DNA of 64,000 bases from Clostridium_AW sp963515715 (lineage in GTDB: Bacteria; Bacillota; Clostridia; Clostridiales; Clostridiaceae), in assembly GCF_963515715.1 (NCBI RefSeq), contig NZ_CAUPZS010000019.1:1-64000 (forward strand), read 5' to 3'. The position numbers were made by a program, and so were the translations under genes. The notes beneath the pieces were generated by a model. The model saw only the letters and a program-made list of their open reading frames with translations. It was not told the DNA's origin and did not search any database. Below, in pieces: positions 43,403 to 53,152 of the stretch; position 1 is the first letter of the stretch; the number at the start of each line of letters is the position of its first letter.

Positions 43403-44716
43403 TTGTCAAATGATATAGTTAAGCCATCTATATTACCTGGTTTTATGGAACTATTGCCTGCGGATCAAATAGTTTTTAACAAAGTGATGGATACGATAAG
43501 ACATAATTATGAAAAATTTGGATTTATACCACTTGATACACCTGTGATGGAAAAGTCAGAGGTACTTTTAGCAAAAGGTGGAGGAGAAACGGAAAAACAA
43601 ATATATAGATTCATGAAAGGGGATACGGACATATCCATGAGGTTTGATTTAACAGTACCTTTGGCAAGATATGTATCCCAGCATTTTAATGATCTAAGTT
43701 TCCCTTTTAGAAGATATCATATTTCAAAGGTGTACAGAGGAGAAAGAAATCAAAAAGGACGTTTTAGAGAATTTTATCAAGCTGATATAGATATTATTGG
43801 TAACGGAAAATTAAGCATAATTAACGACGCGGAGATACCTAGCGTAATATATTCTACTTTTAAAGAATTGGGATTTGAAGATTTCACCATAAGAATCAAC
43901 AATAGAAAGATATTGAATGGATTTTTTGAGTATTTAAATATAACTAATAAAGGTGATGTTTTAAGGACAATTGACAAGATAGAAAAAATTGGCGAAGAAG
44001 CTGTAGTTAAAGAGCTAATGGACCTAGGTGTTGAAGAAGGCTCAGTTAAAAAAGTAATGGAGTTTATTAAAATAAAGGGAGAAAATGACCAAATTTTAAA
44101 AGCTTTAGGTGAATTAGGCGTTAATAGCGAAGTATTCAAAGAAGGATATGATGAACTTAGTAAAGTGGTACATTATATAAGATGTTTCAATGTGCCAGAA
44201 AAGAATTTCAGAATAGACCTTACTATTGCAAGAGGACTTGATTACTACACCGGTACAGTATATGAAACTATTTTAGATAATTATCCAAGTATCGGAAGTG
44301 TTTGTTCAGGTGGAAGGTATGATAACTTAGCAGAATACTATACAAATCAAAAACTTCCTGGAGTTGGGATTTCCATAGGTCTTACAAGATTATTTTATCA
44401 ATTAAGAGAAGCCAATATATGGGGAGAGAATGCTTCATCAACTTTATCCCAGGCCCTAGTTATCCCAATGGATGATTGCATAGAAGAATCCATAAAGGTT
44501 GCTAATGGATTAAGAAACAAAGGGGTAGTTGCTGAACTTTATCTAGAAGATGGAAAGATAGGCAAGAAATTTGCATATGCAGATAAGTTAAAAATACCTT
44601 ATGTTATATTAATAGGACCAGATGAAGTTAAAGAAAATAAACTAACAATTAAAAACATGACTTCAGGAGAACAGAGTATGATTTCTTTAGAAGAAGCGGT
44701 TAGTTTAATTAAATAG
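43403..44716 (+). CDS. hisS: Histidine-tRNA ligase
   Basis: This class II synthetase of 437 residues charges tRNA-His. It has motif 2 (RGERNQKGRFREFYQADIDIIG, first 20 residues diagnostic), the HisRS-specific RGLDYYTGTVYE, motif 3 (GVGISIGLTRL) and a C-terminal anticodon-binding domain (about 340-430). The last domain rules out HisZ, the shorter paralogue. The TTG at 43403 is six bases from GGAGGG and gives SNDIVKPSILPGFMELLP; the ATG at 43382 is an alternative start. Confidence 0.88.
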   Translation: MSNDIVKPSILPGFMELLPADQIVFNKVMDTIRHNYEKFGFIPLDTPVMEKSEVLLAKGGGETEKQIYRFMKGDTDISMRFDLTVPLARYVSQHFNDLSFPFRRYHISKVYRGERNQKGRFREFYQADIDIIGNGKLSIINDAEIPSVIYSTFKELGFEDFTIRINNRKILNGFFEYLNITNKGDVLRTIDKIEKIGEEAVVKELMDLGVEEGSVKKVMEFIKIKGENDQILKALGELGVNSEVFKEGYDELSKVVHYIRCFNVPEKNFRIDLTIARGLDYYTGTVYETILDNYPSIGSVCSGGRYDNLAEYYTNQKLPGVGISIGLTRLFYQLREANIWGENASSTLSQALVIPMDDCIEESIKVANGLRNKGVVAELYLEDGKIGKKFAYADKLKIPYVILIGPDEVKENKLTIKNMTSGEQSMISLEEAVSLIK

Positions 44717-44766
44717 TTATTTTAGTTGAGAGTTAAAAACTTAATAGTGAAAAGTTTAAAATTAAG

Positions 44767-44810
44767 AGTGAAGAGTTATGGATGAAATTCCTTTACTCTT
44801 CACTTTTCAT
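44767..44810. terminator. Hairpin between hisS and pepF
   Basis: AGTGAAGAGT (44767-44776) and ACTCTTCACT (44795-44804) pair exactly, followed by TTTC. The flanks carry the AATTGA/TTAAAAAC type low-complexity repeats also seen at 18.8, 49.2 and 59.6 kb. It probably terminates both convergent genes. Confidence 0.75.
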
Positions 44811-44855
44811 TTTCAATTCTTCATTAACTTTCAATTTTTAACTTTTAACTATCCA

Positions 44856-46658
44856 TTAAGAAATTGTTTCTTCCAACATATCTAACAACTGATTGAATCT
44901 ATTAATAGTGTCTTCCATAGGTTTTGAAGTAGTCATGTCTACTCCAGCCTTTTTCAATAGATTTATAGGGTAGTCGCTGCCACCACTTTTTAAGAAGGAT
45001 ATATAGTTTTCTAATGCACCTTCTTCTCCTCTTAGTATTCTTTCACTAAAGGAATTTGCTGCGGCAAAGCCTGTTGCATATTGATATACGTAAAAATTGT
45101 AGTAGAAATGAGGTATTCTAGCCCATTCCATATCTATTTCTTTATCTACTATCATTTCAGGTCCAAAGTATTTTACGTTTAAATCATGCCATATGTTGCA
45201 AAGTTCTTCGCTAGTTAATGGAGTACCCTCTTCTAGTTTTCCTTGAGTAATCATTTCAAATTCTGCAAACATAACTTGCCTAAATACAGTAGTTCTGATC
45301 TGTTCTAATTCACTGTTAATATAGTATAGTTTTTTCATCTTATCTTTTTCATTTTTTATTAAGTAGTCAATTAAAATGCATTCATTAGTGATTGAAGCAA
45401 CTTCCGCACAAAATAGGGTATAGTTTGAGTAAATATAAGGTTGCGTTTTATTAGAGTAATATGAGTGTATAGAGTGACCCATCTCATGAGCTAAAGTTGA
45501 TACATCATTAACTTTATTGTGGTAGTTTAAAAGTATATAAGGCATTGTATCATAGGAACCTGTGGAATAAGCTCCCCCTCTTTTGCCTTTGTTTTCGTAT
45601 ACATCAACCCATCCTTCCTCTATGCCATCTTTAAATATTTTTAAATAATCTTTTCCTAGAGGATTTAGTCCTTTTTCTATTAATTTAACTCCATCTTTAT
45701 AAGACACTTCTATATCTGGAGTATTTATAATTGGAACATATAAATCATACATATGAATTTCATTTAGACCTAATAACTGCTTTTTAATTTTAACGTATCT
45801 ATGAAGGGTAGATAGGTTATTGTTTATTGTTTCTATAGTTTTATAATATACTTCTAGAGGAATATTATTTGGTTTTAATGAGCTTTCTAAAGAAGAGGAG
45901 TATTTCCTCATTTGAGAATTAAAAATGAAAGCTTTCATTGAAGATGTTAATGAAGTAGCAAAGGTATTTTTAAATTTTTCGTAGGTTGAAAATAGAGTTT
46001 TAAATGCATTTTCTCTAACTTTTCTATCTTTTGAAGTTATATAAATTGAATAATTTTTATCAGAAAGCTCAACTTCAGCACCTAACTCGTCTTTTATTTT
46101 AGGGAAAGTCATGTCTGCATTTGAAAGCATATTAAAAATATTAGCAGGAGCTTCTAAAGCATCGCTTACAGCAGCTAAAATTTTTTCTTCTCCCTTGCTT
46201 AAAGTGTGTGGTTTTAAATTTAATATATCATCGATAGCAAAGGTATATATTTTAAGTTCAGGGGTATCTTCAATTTCTTTTAGCAATTGCTTTTCATCCA
46301 TAGCTAGTATTTCAGGAAGGAAAAAAGATTTTTCAGCATTAATTTGAGGTATAAAGCCCACAATTTTATTCCATAGTGCTTGATATTTAGTGTTAGCTGT
46401 ATCTTCATCAGCTCTACAATGAGCATATATGTGTAACTTTTCTGCTAATCTACTAATTTCCTCATCTAACTTTAAAAAATTAAGCAGTTCCTTTCCTATG
46501 TTAAGTTTTCCTTCATAATGAGATAATTTCGGAGTAAGTTCTTTTAACTTTGAAAAATCTTCATCCCATAAAGATTCATTAGGATAAATTTTGTTTATTT
46601 TCCATTTATATTTTACCTCTATTTCATCTCTAGTTTTGATTCGTTTTGTGTTTTCCAT
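44856..46658 (-). CDS. pepF: Oligoendopeptidase F
   Basis: This M3-family metallopeptidase of 600 residues degrades short peptides in the cytoplasm. The zinc site HEMGHSIHSYYS (about 383-394) and the downstream Glu in CAEVASITNECIL (about 410-422) are intact. The N-terminal helical lobe and the length are typical of PepF. ATG 46658 follows TAAGGAGG. It is divergent from the metal ATPase. Confidence 0.94.
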   Translation of the reverse strand: MENTKRIKTRDEIEVKYKWKINKIYPNESLWDEDFSKLKELTPKLSHYEGKLNIGKELLNFLKLDEEISRLAEKLHIYAHCRADEDTANTKYQALWNKIVGFIPQINAEKSFFLPEILAMDEKQLLKEIEDTPELKIYTFAIDDILNLKPHTLSKGEEKILAAVSDALEAPANIFNMLSNADMTFPKIKDELGAEVELSDKNYSIYITSKDRKVRENAFKTLFSTYEKFKNTFATSLTSSMKAFIFNSQMRKYSSSLESSLKPNNIPLEVYYKTIETINNNLSTLHRYVKIKKQLLGLNEIHMYDLYVPIINTPDIEVSYKDGVKLIEKGLNPLGKDYLKIFKDGIEEGWVDVYENKGKRGGAYSTGSYDTMPYILLNYHNKVNDVSTLAHEMGHSIHSYYSNKTQPYIYSNYTLFCAEVASITNECILIDYLIKNEKDKMKKLYYINSELEQIRTTVFRQVMFAEFEMITQGKLEEGTPLTSEELCNIWHDLNVKYFGPEMIVDKEIDMEWARIPHFYYNFYVYQYATGFAAANSFSERILRGEEGALENYISFLKSGGSDYPINLLKKAGVDMTTSKPMEDTINRFNQLLDMLEETIS

Positions 46659-46734
46659 AATAATACCTCCTTAAGAATAAATTACAACTATAATACATAA
46701 TAAAAAAGAAAAAGTAAATACACATAAATATATA

Positions 46735-46789
46735 TTGACATATACTAGTATTAGTACTAAAATGAACATATGAACAATTATTCATATGT
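46735..46789 (+). promoter_or_regulatory. Metal-ATPase promoter with ArsR/SmtB-type operator
   Basis: TTGACA (46735-46740), 17 bases, TAAAAT (46758-46763). The palindrome ACATATGAA-N6-TTCATATGT (46766-46789) overlaps the start of transcription and fits the 12-2-12 operators of SmtB/CzrA/CadC repressors (core TGAACA-N2-TATTCA). No ArsR-family gene is in this window, so the repressor must be encoded elsewhere. Confidence 0.75.
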
Positions 46790-46810
46790 CTTATATAGGG
46801 GGAGTAATTT

Positions 46811-49210
46811 ATGGAAGGAAATAAATTAGAGTTAACATTAGATGGATTAGACTGTGCTAATTGTGCAGGTAAAATAGAGAGAGCTGTAAATAATTTTGAG
46901 GAAGTAGAAAGTGCTTATATGAACTTTGTTACTAAAGTACTAACTATCATGTTAAAAGAAGAAAAAAGCAAAGATAATGTGGTAGGCAAAGCTAAAGAAG
47001 TGGTAAATAAATATGAACCACATGTGAGGGTAAGTGAAAGAAAGGCAAAAGGGAAAATACAAAAAATAAACAGATACGAGAATAAGATTAGTAAAGTAGA
47101 ATTAATTTTAGATGGATTAGATTGTGCTAATTGCTCAGCAAAAATTGAAAGAGCAGTTGGAGAATTAGCAGAAGTTAAAGATGCTTCTATGAATTTTGTA
47201 TCTAAGGTGCTAACTATTAATTTAAAGGAAGAAAAAAGTAAAGAGAATGTAATAAGTAAAGCTAAAGAGATAGTTAATAAATATGAACCAGATGTAAAAG
47301 TAACTGAAAAAAATGCACCTATGACTAAAAAGGTAGAGGAAGTAAAGGAAGTAGAGAAAGAAAGAGAAGAGGAATTTGAAGGAAAAAGAAGAATATATCA
47401 AATTGCAATAGGGACAGTAATTGCGGTAATCGCATTTCTTTTAAAGGATAAAGGAATGATGGGAATATCATTATTTCTCATAAGTTACCTATTAATAGGC
47501 GGAGAAGTAGTATTAAATGCCCTTAGAAATATCTCGAGAGGACAAGTTTTTGATGAAAATTTTCTAATGACTATTGCTACAATAGGAGCTTTTGCTATAA
47601 AGGATTATCCTGAAGCTGTAGCTGTTATGTTATTTTATCAAATAGGTGAATCATTCCAAGACTATGCGGTAAATCATTCAAGAAGATCTATTTCTTCTCT
47701 ACTAGACATTAGACCTGATTATGCAAATTTATTAGTAAATAATGATATAAGCAAAGTTTCACCTGAAGAAGTGGAAGTTGGAGATATAGTTATAGTAAAG
47801 CCAGGGGAAAGAGTTCCACTTGATGGAGTTGTGCTAGAAGGAGAATCTTTTATCGATACTTCAGCTTTAACAGGAGAATCTGTCCAAAGAAGAGTGAAAG
47901 AAGGAAGTGAAATACTTTCTGGTTTTATTAATAAAACAGCTTTATTAAAGGTTAAAGTAAGCAAAAATTATGGACAATCAACAGTAGCTAAAATACTAGA
48001 TTTAGTAGAAAATGCAGGAGCTAAAAAAGCGCCAACAGAAAAGTTTATTACTAAATTTGCAAGATATTATACTCCAGCAGTTGTATTTGCAGCAGCCGCT
48101 TTAGCCGTATTACCACCTTTATTTATTCAGGGTGCAACTTTCTCAGAGTGGCTATATAGAGCATTAACATTTTTAGTAATATCTTGTCCATGTGCTTTGG
48201 TAGTTTCAATTCCTTTGACTTTCTTTGGTGGAATTGGTGCTTCATCTAAAAAAGGTATATTAGTAAAGGGCGGAAATTATCTTGAAGCATTAAATAATGT
48301 AGATACTGTGGTATTTGATAAAACTGGAACTCTAACAAAGGGAGAGTTTAAAGTAAATAATCTATATTTAGAAGAAGGGATAAGTAAAGAGGATTTTACT
48401 TATAAAGCAGCCCTTATTGAAAGTTTCTCAAATCACCCTATAGCTATATCCATAAGAGAATACTATGGAAAAGAAGTAGACAAGAATATAATTAAAGATT
48501 ATGAAGAGATATGGGGAATGGGTGTTAAGGCATTAGTAGATGGAAAGAAAGTATTGCTTGGAAATGAAAAGTTAATGAGCAAAGAAAATATAAAAAGTAA
48601 AGAAGTTGAAGATTATGGAACAATAACTCATTTAGCTGTAGATGGAGTATATTGGGGATATATGGTTATATCGGATCAAATAAAAGAAGATTCTAAAGAT
48701 ACCATTAAAAAATTAAGGGAAAAAGGAATAAACAATATTGTTATGCTTACAGGGGATAGCAAAAATGTAGGAGAGAAAGTAGGAGAAATATTAAATATAG
48801 ATAAAGTTTACTCGGAATTACTACCAGGAGATAAGGTTGATATCGTAGAAAAACTTTATTCAAATAAAAAAGGAAATTTAATATTTGTAGGAGATGGAAT
48901 AAATGATGCTCCAGTATTAAGAAGGGCTGATATAGGAATGGCAATGGGAGCTCTTGGCTCAGATGCTGCTATTGAAGCTTCAGATGTTGTAATAATGACA
49001 GATGAACCATCAAAAATTATTACTGCTATAGAAATAGGCAAAAGAACAAGAAAGATTGTTATACAAAATATAGTTTTCGCTCTTGGAGTAAAGTTTTTAG
49101 TACTGATATTAGCAGCATTAGGGCTTACAAACATGTGGGCAGCGGTTTTTGCAGACGTTGGAGTGGCTCTAATTGCAGTGTTGAATGCTATGAGAATAGT
49201 TAGGGTTTAG
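46811..49210 (+). CDS. P1B-type heavy-metal ATPase with two N-terminal HMA domains
   Basis: This 799-residue pump exports a soft divalent metal. It has two similar N-terminal metal-binding domains with CANC at C15/C18 and C105/C108, about eight helices, the CPC motif at 459-461 in the sixth helix, phosphorylation site D503 (DKTGT), and GDGINDAP. CPC with DxxGxA-type downstream helices suggests the Zn/Cd/Pb class (ZntA/CadA). The two HMA units share long stretches, including KEEKSK near the end of each, so the domain was duplicated rather recently. The operator upstream supports metal-induced expression. Confidence 0.93.
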   Translation: MEGNKLELTLDGLDCANCAGKIERAVNNFEEVESAYMNFVTKVLTIMLKEEKSKDNVVGKAKEVVNKYEPHVRVSERKAKGKIQKINRYENKISKVELILDGLDCANCSAKIERAVGELAEVKDASMNFVSKVLTINLKEEKSKENVISKAKEIVNKYEPDVKVTEKNAPMTKKVEEVKEVEKEREEEFEGKRRIYQIAIGTVIAVIAFLLKDKGMMGISLFLISYLLIGGEVVLNALRNISRGQVFDENFLMTIATIGAFAIKDYPEAVAVMLFYQIGESFQDYAVNHSRRSISSLLDIRPDYANLLVNNDISKVSPEEVEVGDIVIVKPGERVPLDGVVLEGESFIDTSALTGESVQRRVKEGSEILSGFINKTALLKVKVSKNYGQSTVAKILDLVENAGAKKAPTEKFITKFARYYTPAVVFAAAALAVLPPLFIQGATFSEWLYRALTFLVISCPCALVVSIPLTFFGGIGASSKKGILVKGGNYLEALNNVDTVVFDKTGTLTKGEFKVNNLYLEEGISKEDFTYKAALIESFSNHPIAISIREYYGKEVDKNIIKDYEEIWGMGVKALVDGKKVLLGNEKLMSKENIKSKEVEDYGTITHLAVDGVYWGYMVISDQIKEDSKDTIKKLREKGINNIVMLTGDSKNVGEKVGEILNIDKVYSELLPGDKVDIVEKLYSNKKGNLIFVGDGINDAPVLRRADIGMAMGALGSDAAIEASDVVIMTDEPSKIITAIEIGKRTRKIVIQNIVFALGVKFLVLILAALGLTNMWAAVFADVGVALIAVLNAMRIVRV

Positions 49211-49240
49211 TTAAGAATTTAGCTGAAAATTTACATTTTG

Positions 49241-49275
49241 AGAATTGAGAGTTAAGGCTTTCAATTCTTTTTTAT
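49241..49275 (+). terminator. Terminator of the metal ATPase
   Basis: AGAATTGA and TCAATTCT pair around an inner AGTTAAGGCT segment, followed by TTTTTTATTTTT. Confidence 0.75.
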
Positions 49276-49463
49276 TTTTAACATAAAATTTCGTAGCAAT
49301 TTTGCTAAAATAATGTCATTATATTATTAGCTATATTTGCATAAACAATATCTTTGTTAAAAAATTATAATTGAGAAAATAAATTGAAACAAATTTGTAA
49401 CCCTTTATTTTATATATAGTTTATTATAAAATTGATATATAAGTATGTATAAGGGTGATAAAT

Positions 49464-50150
49464 ATGATTAAAATTTTGGTTGTGGAAGACGAAATGAGTA
49501 TAAGAAGTTTTCTTAAAATAAATCTTCAAAGAAATAATTTTAATGTTATAGAGGCAGGAACGGGAGAAGAAGGAATAAGACTAGCAAAATTAGAGAAGCC
49601 AGATATAGCTATTTTAGATGTTATGCTTCCAGGTATTGACGGATTTAAGGTTTGTGAAATGCTAAGAAATGAATATCAAAATATTGGTATAATTATGCTT
49701 ACAGCTAGAGCTCAAGATATAGATAAAATAATGGGATTAGAATTTGGAGCAGACGATTATATGGTAAAACCTTTTAATCCCTCTGAATTGGTTTTAAGGA
49801 TAAAGGCTATATTGAGAAGAATGGAAAATCATAGTGAAGAAGAAAAACAGATATTAACCAGTGGAATATTTAAATTAGATGTATACTCTCAAAAGGTATA
49901 TAAAAATGATGAAGAAGTAGATGTAACACCAAAAGAGTATATGTTAATGAAAATATTTGTTGAAAATGAGGATAAGGCATTTAGTAGAGATGAATTATTA
50001 GACTTAGTTTGGGGCTATGATTTTGTTGGAGATTCAAAAATTGTAGATGTAAACATAAGAAGATTAAGAGCAAAGATAGAGGACAATCCCTCTAATCCAC
50101 TATGTATTGAAACGGTATGGGGAAGAGGATATAGATGGAAAAAGATCTAA
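49464..50150 (+). CDS. OmpR/PhoB-family response regulator
   Basis: This 228-residue protein has a receiver domain with acidic pair VVEDE, phosphoacceptor in AILDVMLPG (about D51), Lys in MVKPF, and a winged-helix domain (about 130-226) ending GRGYRWKK. The ATG at 49464 is eight bases from AAGGGTG; a GTG at 49455 is less likely. It overlaps the kinase gene by 16 bases and so is made with it. Confidence 0.94.
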   Translation: MIKILVVEDEMSIRSFLKINLQRNNFNVIEAGTGEEGIRLAKLEKPDIAILDVMLPGIDGFKVCEMLRNEYQNIGIIMLTARAQDIDKIMGLEFGADDYMVKPFNPSELVLRIKAILRRMENHSEEEKQILTSGIFKLDVYSQKVYKNDEEVDVTPKEYMLMKIFVENEDKAFSRDELLDLVWGYDFVGDSKIVDVNIRRLRAKIEDNPSNPLCIETVWGRGYRWKKI

Positions 50151-51574
50151 AAAGAAGCATCAAAAAAAGGCTGTTTAGAAATTTTATGATTATTATAGTA
50201 ATAAGTGTTATGGCTATAGAAGTCATATTAATGAATTTTGTAAAAGTGTATTACTATGGTAATGTGGAAGAGATATTATCAAATCAAATTAGAATTTCCT
50301 CAGATTTTTATTCTAGATACTTTTCAAATAGTTCCCTAGAGGATAATGTAATGGAAAATGTGGATGTATTTTGGAAGCAAACCAATGCACAGGTTCAAAT
50401 AATAAATTTAAAAGGAAATATACTAATGGACTCAATAGGAACCATACATAAAGGAGTAATTGATACTTCCGATGTAAAAAAAGCCTTAGAAGGAGAGCTT
50501 GGTAAGTGGATTGGAATGGTAGAATATGATAGTGCTAAAGTAATGGCAATATCATATCCTTTAAAATCTCAAGGTAAAATAGTGGGCGTGTTGAGGTATA
50601 TTAGTACTTTAAGAGATGTGGATAAAGCTATTATGTCAATATCCACCTTATTTTTGTCGATAGGTTTCATTGTTATAATATTAGTAGGAATAATCAGCAT
50701 TTTTTTATCCAATAGCATTATAGATCCTTTAAAAAAACTTACTGAAACAGCTGAAAAAATGGCTAATGGTAATTTAAAAGTAAGAAACGAAAAAGAAATG
50801 GATGATGAAATAGGAAAATTATCAGATACCTTAAATTATATGGCAGAGGAATTATTAAAAAAAGAGGGACTAAAAAATGATTTTATTTCTTCAGTGTCTC
50901 ATGAACTTAGAACTCCTCTAACAGCTATAAAAGGATGGGCCATTACATTGAACACTGAGGAACTTCCTCCAGAGGATTTAGTTAGAGATGGACTCACTAT
51001 TATTGAAAAAGAAAGTGATAGACTATCTTTGATGGTAGAGGAATTATTAGATTTTTCAAAACTGATTTCAGGTAAAGTAAGTATTAAAAAAGAGAATACA
51101 AATATTAATGGAGTTGTAGAGTATATAGAAAAATATATAGGACCGAGAAGTAAAAGAGAGAATATAGATTTCACTATAAATTATAAAGATGAGCTACCTA
51201 CACTTTTGATAGATAAAAATAGAATAAAGCAAGTTTTAATAAATTTATTAGATAATTCATTTAAGTTCATGAAAGAGGATGAAACTAATAAAAAGATAAG
51301 CTTAAGTATTTATAAAGAAGAAAAGTATGCTATCATAAAGGTAGAGGATAATGGATGTGGTATAGGGAAAGAAGAACTCCCTAAAGTAAAGGAAAAGTTT
51401 TATAAAGGTAAAAGTAGTAAATCACAAAATGGTATTGGATTATCAATTTGTGACGAAATAGTTAAAATGCATGGAGGAGAATTAATTATAGAAAGTAAAT
51501 TTAATATAGGAACTAGCATTTATATAAAATTACCTTTAGAGCAATTAAAAGGAGATTACAATGAAAAAAAATAG
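50135..51574 (+). CDS. Membrane sensor histidine kinase
   Basis: This 479-residue protein has two helices (about 14-35 and 168-192) flanking an extracytoplasmic sensor of some 130 residues, a HAMP domain (about 193-245), a HisKA motif SVSHELRTPLTAIKGW with the phosphorylated His near 255, and an HATPase with LLDNSFKF, DNGCGIG and GIGLSICDE. The signal is unknown. It overlaps the regulator upstream and the lipoprotein gene downstream (14 bases), so the lipoprotein may be a signal accessory. Confidence 0.93.
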   Translation: MEKDLKRSIKKRLFRNFMIIIVISVMAIEVILMNFVKVYYYGNVEEILSNQIRISSDFYSRYFSNSSLEDNVMENVDVFWKQTNAQVQIINLKGNILMDSIGTIHKGVIDTSDVKKALEGELGKWIGMVEYDSAKVMAISYPLKSQGKIVGVLRYISTLRDVDKAIMSISTLFLSIGFIVIILVGIISIFLSNSIIDPLKKLTETAEKMANGNLKVRNEKEMDDEIGKLSDTLNYMAEELLKKEGLKNDFISSVSHELRTPLTAIKGWAITLNTEELPPEDLVRDGLTIIEKESDRLSLMVEELLDFSKLISGKVSIKKENTNINGVVEYIEKYIGPRSKRENIDFTINYKDELPTLLIDKNRIKQVLINLLDNSFKFMKEDETNKKISLSIYKEEKYAIIKVEDNGCGIGKEELPKVKEKFYKGKSSKSQNGIGLSICDEIVKMHGGELIIESKFNIGTSIYIKLPLEQLKGDYNEKK

Positions 51575-53111
51575 CTTTTATATAATAGGTTCAATATTAT
51601 TATTTATATACTTAAGTTCTTCTATTTTTTCAGGATGTTCTTTAAATAATTTAAATGCAACTGATAAAATATCTTCTCCTAGTAATAGCTTATCTCCACT
51701 TAATGGTGTATGGGAAGTAAAAAGATATAAGGTCTTTAACTCTGGAAGCAAAACATATCAAGAAAGCAAAAGGAAGCCTGCAAATTTACTAGGAAGCAAG
51801 GCGGCTTTTAATAAAGAACATTCATTTTTAATCGATGAAATATGTAAAGATCCTCAATACAAACTAAAGGAAGTAAATGCAAACAATTATTTTTTTTATA
51901 CATATAAAGTAGATAAAGAAGACCTTGATATTAAAGAGGATAAGATAGAAGTAATTTCAGTAGTTCGTGACGGAGGCTTATTTTATGATTTTATAAAAAT
52001 AAATGAAAAAGAACTAGTAGTATATCTAGATGATGTATTTTATTATCTTGAAAAAATTGATGATGATACTAGTAAAGTCTTAAGCAAGGAAAACTTAGAG
52101 AAATTACAAAAAAATAAGATAGAGAATCCTTTAGAAAAAGATGAATTACTAAGAACAGGAGTTTTAATAGGTTTAAGGTCTAATACTCCTATTGAATATG
52201 AAGATATTCTAGGGGCAGAATATGAAAATAAATCTATTTTTTATAGAACAATATGGATAGGATCTGAAAATAGTAGGCTTCACCCTATACTAGAAACTCC
52301 TAACTTATTTGTACCAAGAGTGAGTGGTTTTTGGTGGCTCGGTGTTGATGTAAGTGGATTAAATTCAGAATATCCTACGAATACATTATTTTCTTATCCT
52401 GTTGGTAAAGAAAGAAAAGATTTTAGTGATATAAAATTAATGGATGAACAATCCTTGAAACGAATCTTGTTTGTAGGAAATGACTATGTGGCTATAGAGC
52501 AAAAAAATGCTTCAAACTTTAATGATGATGAAGGAAGGAGTATCCTTCAAGTAAGATTGATAGATAATATTTTAGACAACAAAGGGATAAAGATTTCCGA
52601 TATTAGTGGAGAAGAGGGAAAAACTTCAGTGTATGACTCAGCAGTGGCATTTTTGGCATTAGAGGATAAAGAGTCCTCAAAAAGGTTGGAGCAAGAACCA
52701 AGAGAGGAGAGTTTTGCATTATACAGAAGAAATGGCCATTGGATAGTAAAGGGTCGTTTGAACAGTGTTAATACTAATGATTCTTTCTATAAGGACTATA
52801 ATATTAACATAGTACCTCCTAAGAAAATGTTAAACTATGATGAATTTCATATTTCATGGAACGATGTAAAAGAAAAAGTGCCAGGGGCTGTGGATGCATA
52901 CACCTCACCTAATAAAGATTTAGCGATAATTATTTCAGATAACAATCTATATGTTTATAAGATACTAAATGGGACTTTAGAAAATATGTACTTAAAAAAG
53001 ATAGCTCTAAAGCAAGGAGAAAGCGTAGTAATGGCTGAATGGGCTACCGGTGAGTACATGGAAAGATGGGAAAAGACTTTAAAAGGAAATGCTGATATAT
53101 TTGTCCGTTAG
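51561..53111 (+). CDS. Lipoprotein of unknown function, coupled to a two-component system
   Basis: This 516-residue protein has a signal peptide with lipobox-like SSIFSGC (Cys about 26). The mature part is polar and beta-rich with GVWEVKRYKVF near 48 and many Asp, Glu and Lys residues. No domain was recognised. Overlap with the kinase gene by 14 bases and position before helD suggest it is produced with the two-component system; it could be an envelope sensor or a target. The motif LFSYPVGKERKDFSDI is visible near 277-292 but not assigned. Confidence 0.75.
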   Translation: MKKNSFYIIGSILLFIYLSSSIFSGCSLNNLNATDKISSPSNSLSPLNGVWEVKRYKVFNSGSKTYQESKRKPANLLGSKAAFNKEHSFLIDEICKDPQYKLKEVNANNYFFYTYKVDKEDLDIKEDKIEVISVVRDGGLFYDFIKINEKELVVYLDDVFYYLEKIDDDTSKVLSKENLEKLQKNKIENPLEKDELLRTGVLIGLRSNTPIEYEDILGAEYENKSIFYRTIWIGSENSRLHPILETPNLFVPRVSGFWWLGVDVSGLNSEYPTNTLFSYPVGKERKDFSDIKLMDEQSLKRILFVGNDYVAIEQKNASNFNDDEGRSILQVRLIDNILDNKGIKISDISGEEGKTSVYDSAVAFLALEDKESSKRLEQEPREESFALYRRNGHWIVKGRLNSVNTNDSFYKDYNINIVPPKKMLNYDEFHISWNDVKEKVPGAVDAYTSPNKDLAIIISDNNLYVYKILNGTLENMYLKKIALKQGESVVMAEWATGEYMERWEKTLKGNADIFVR

Positions 53112-53152
53112 CAAATATATTAGCATTTCTAATGCTGTTTTGGAGGGATTTT

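Noticed and set aside
43403..44716. HisZ regulatory subunit instead of HisS
   Set aside because: The C-terminal anticodon-binding domain and the HisRS motifs are present; HisZ lacks this domain and no hisG is adjacent.
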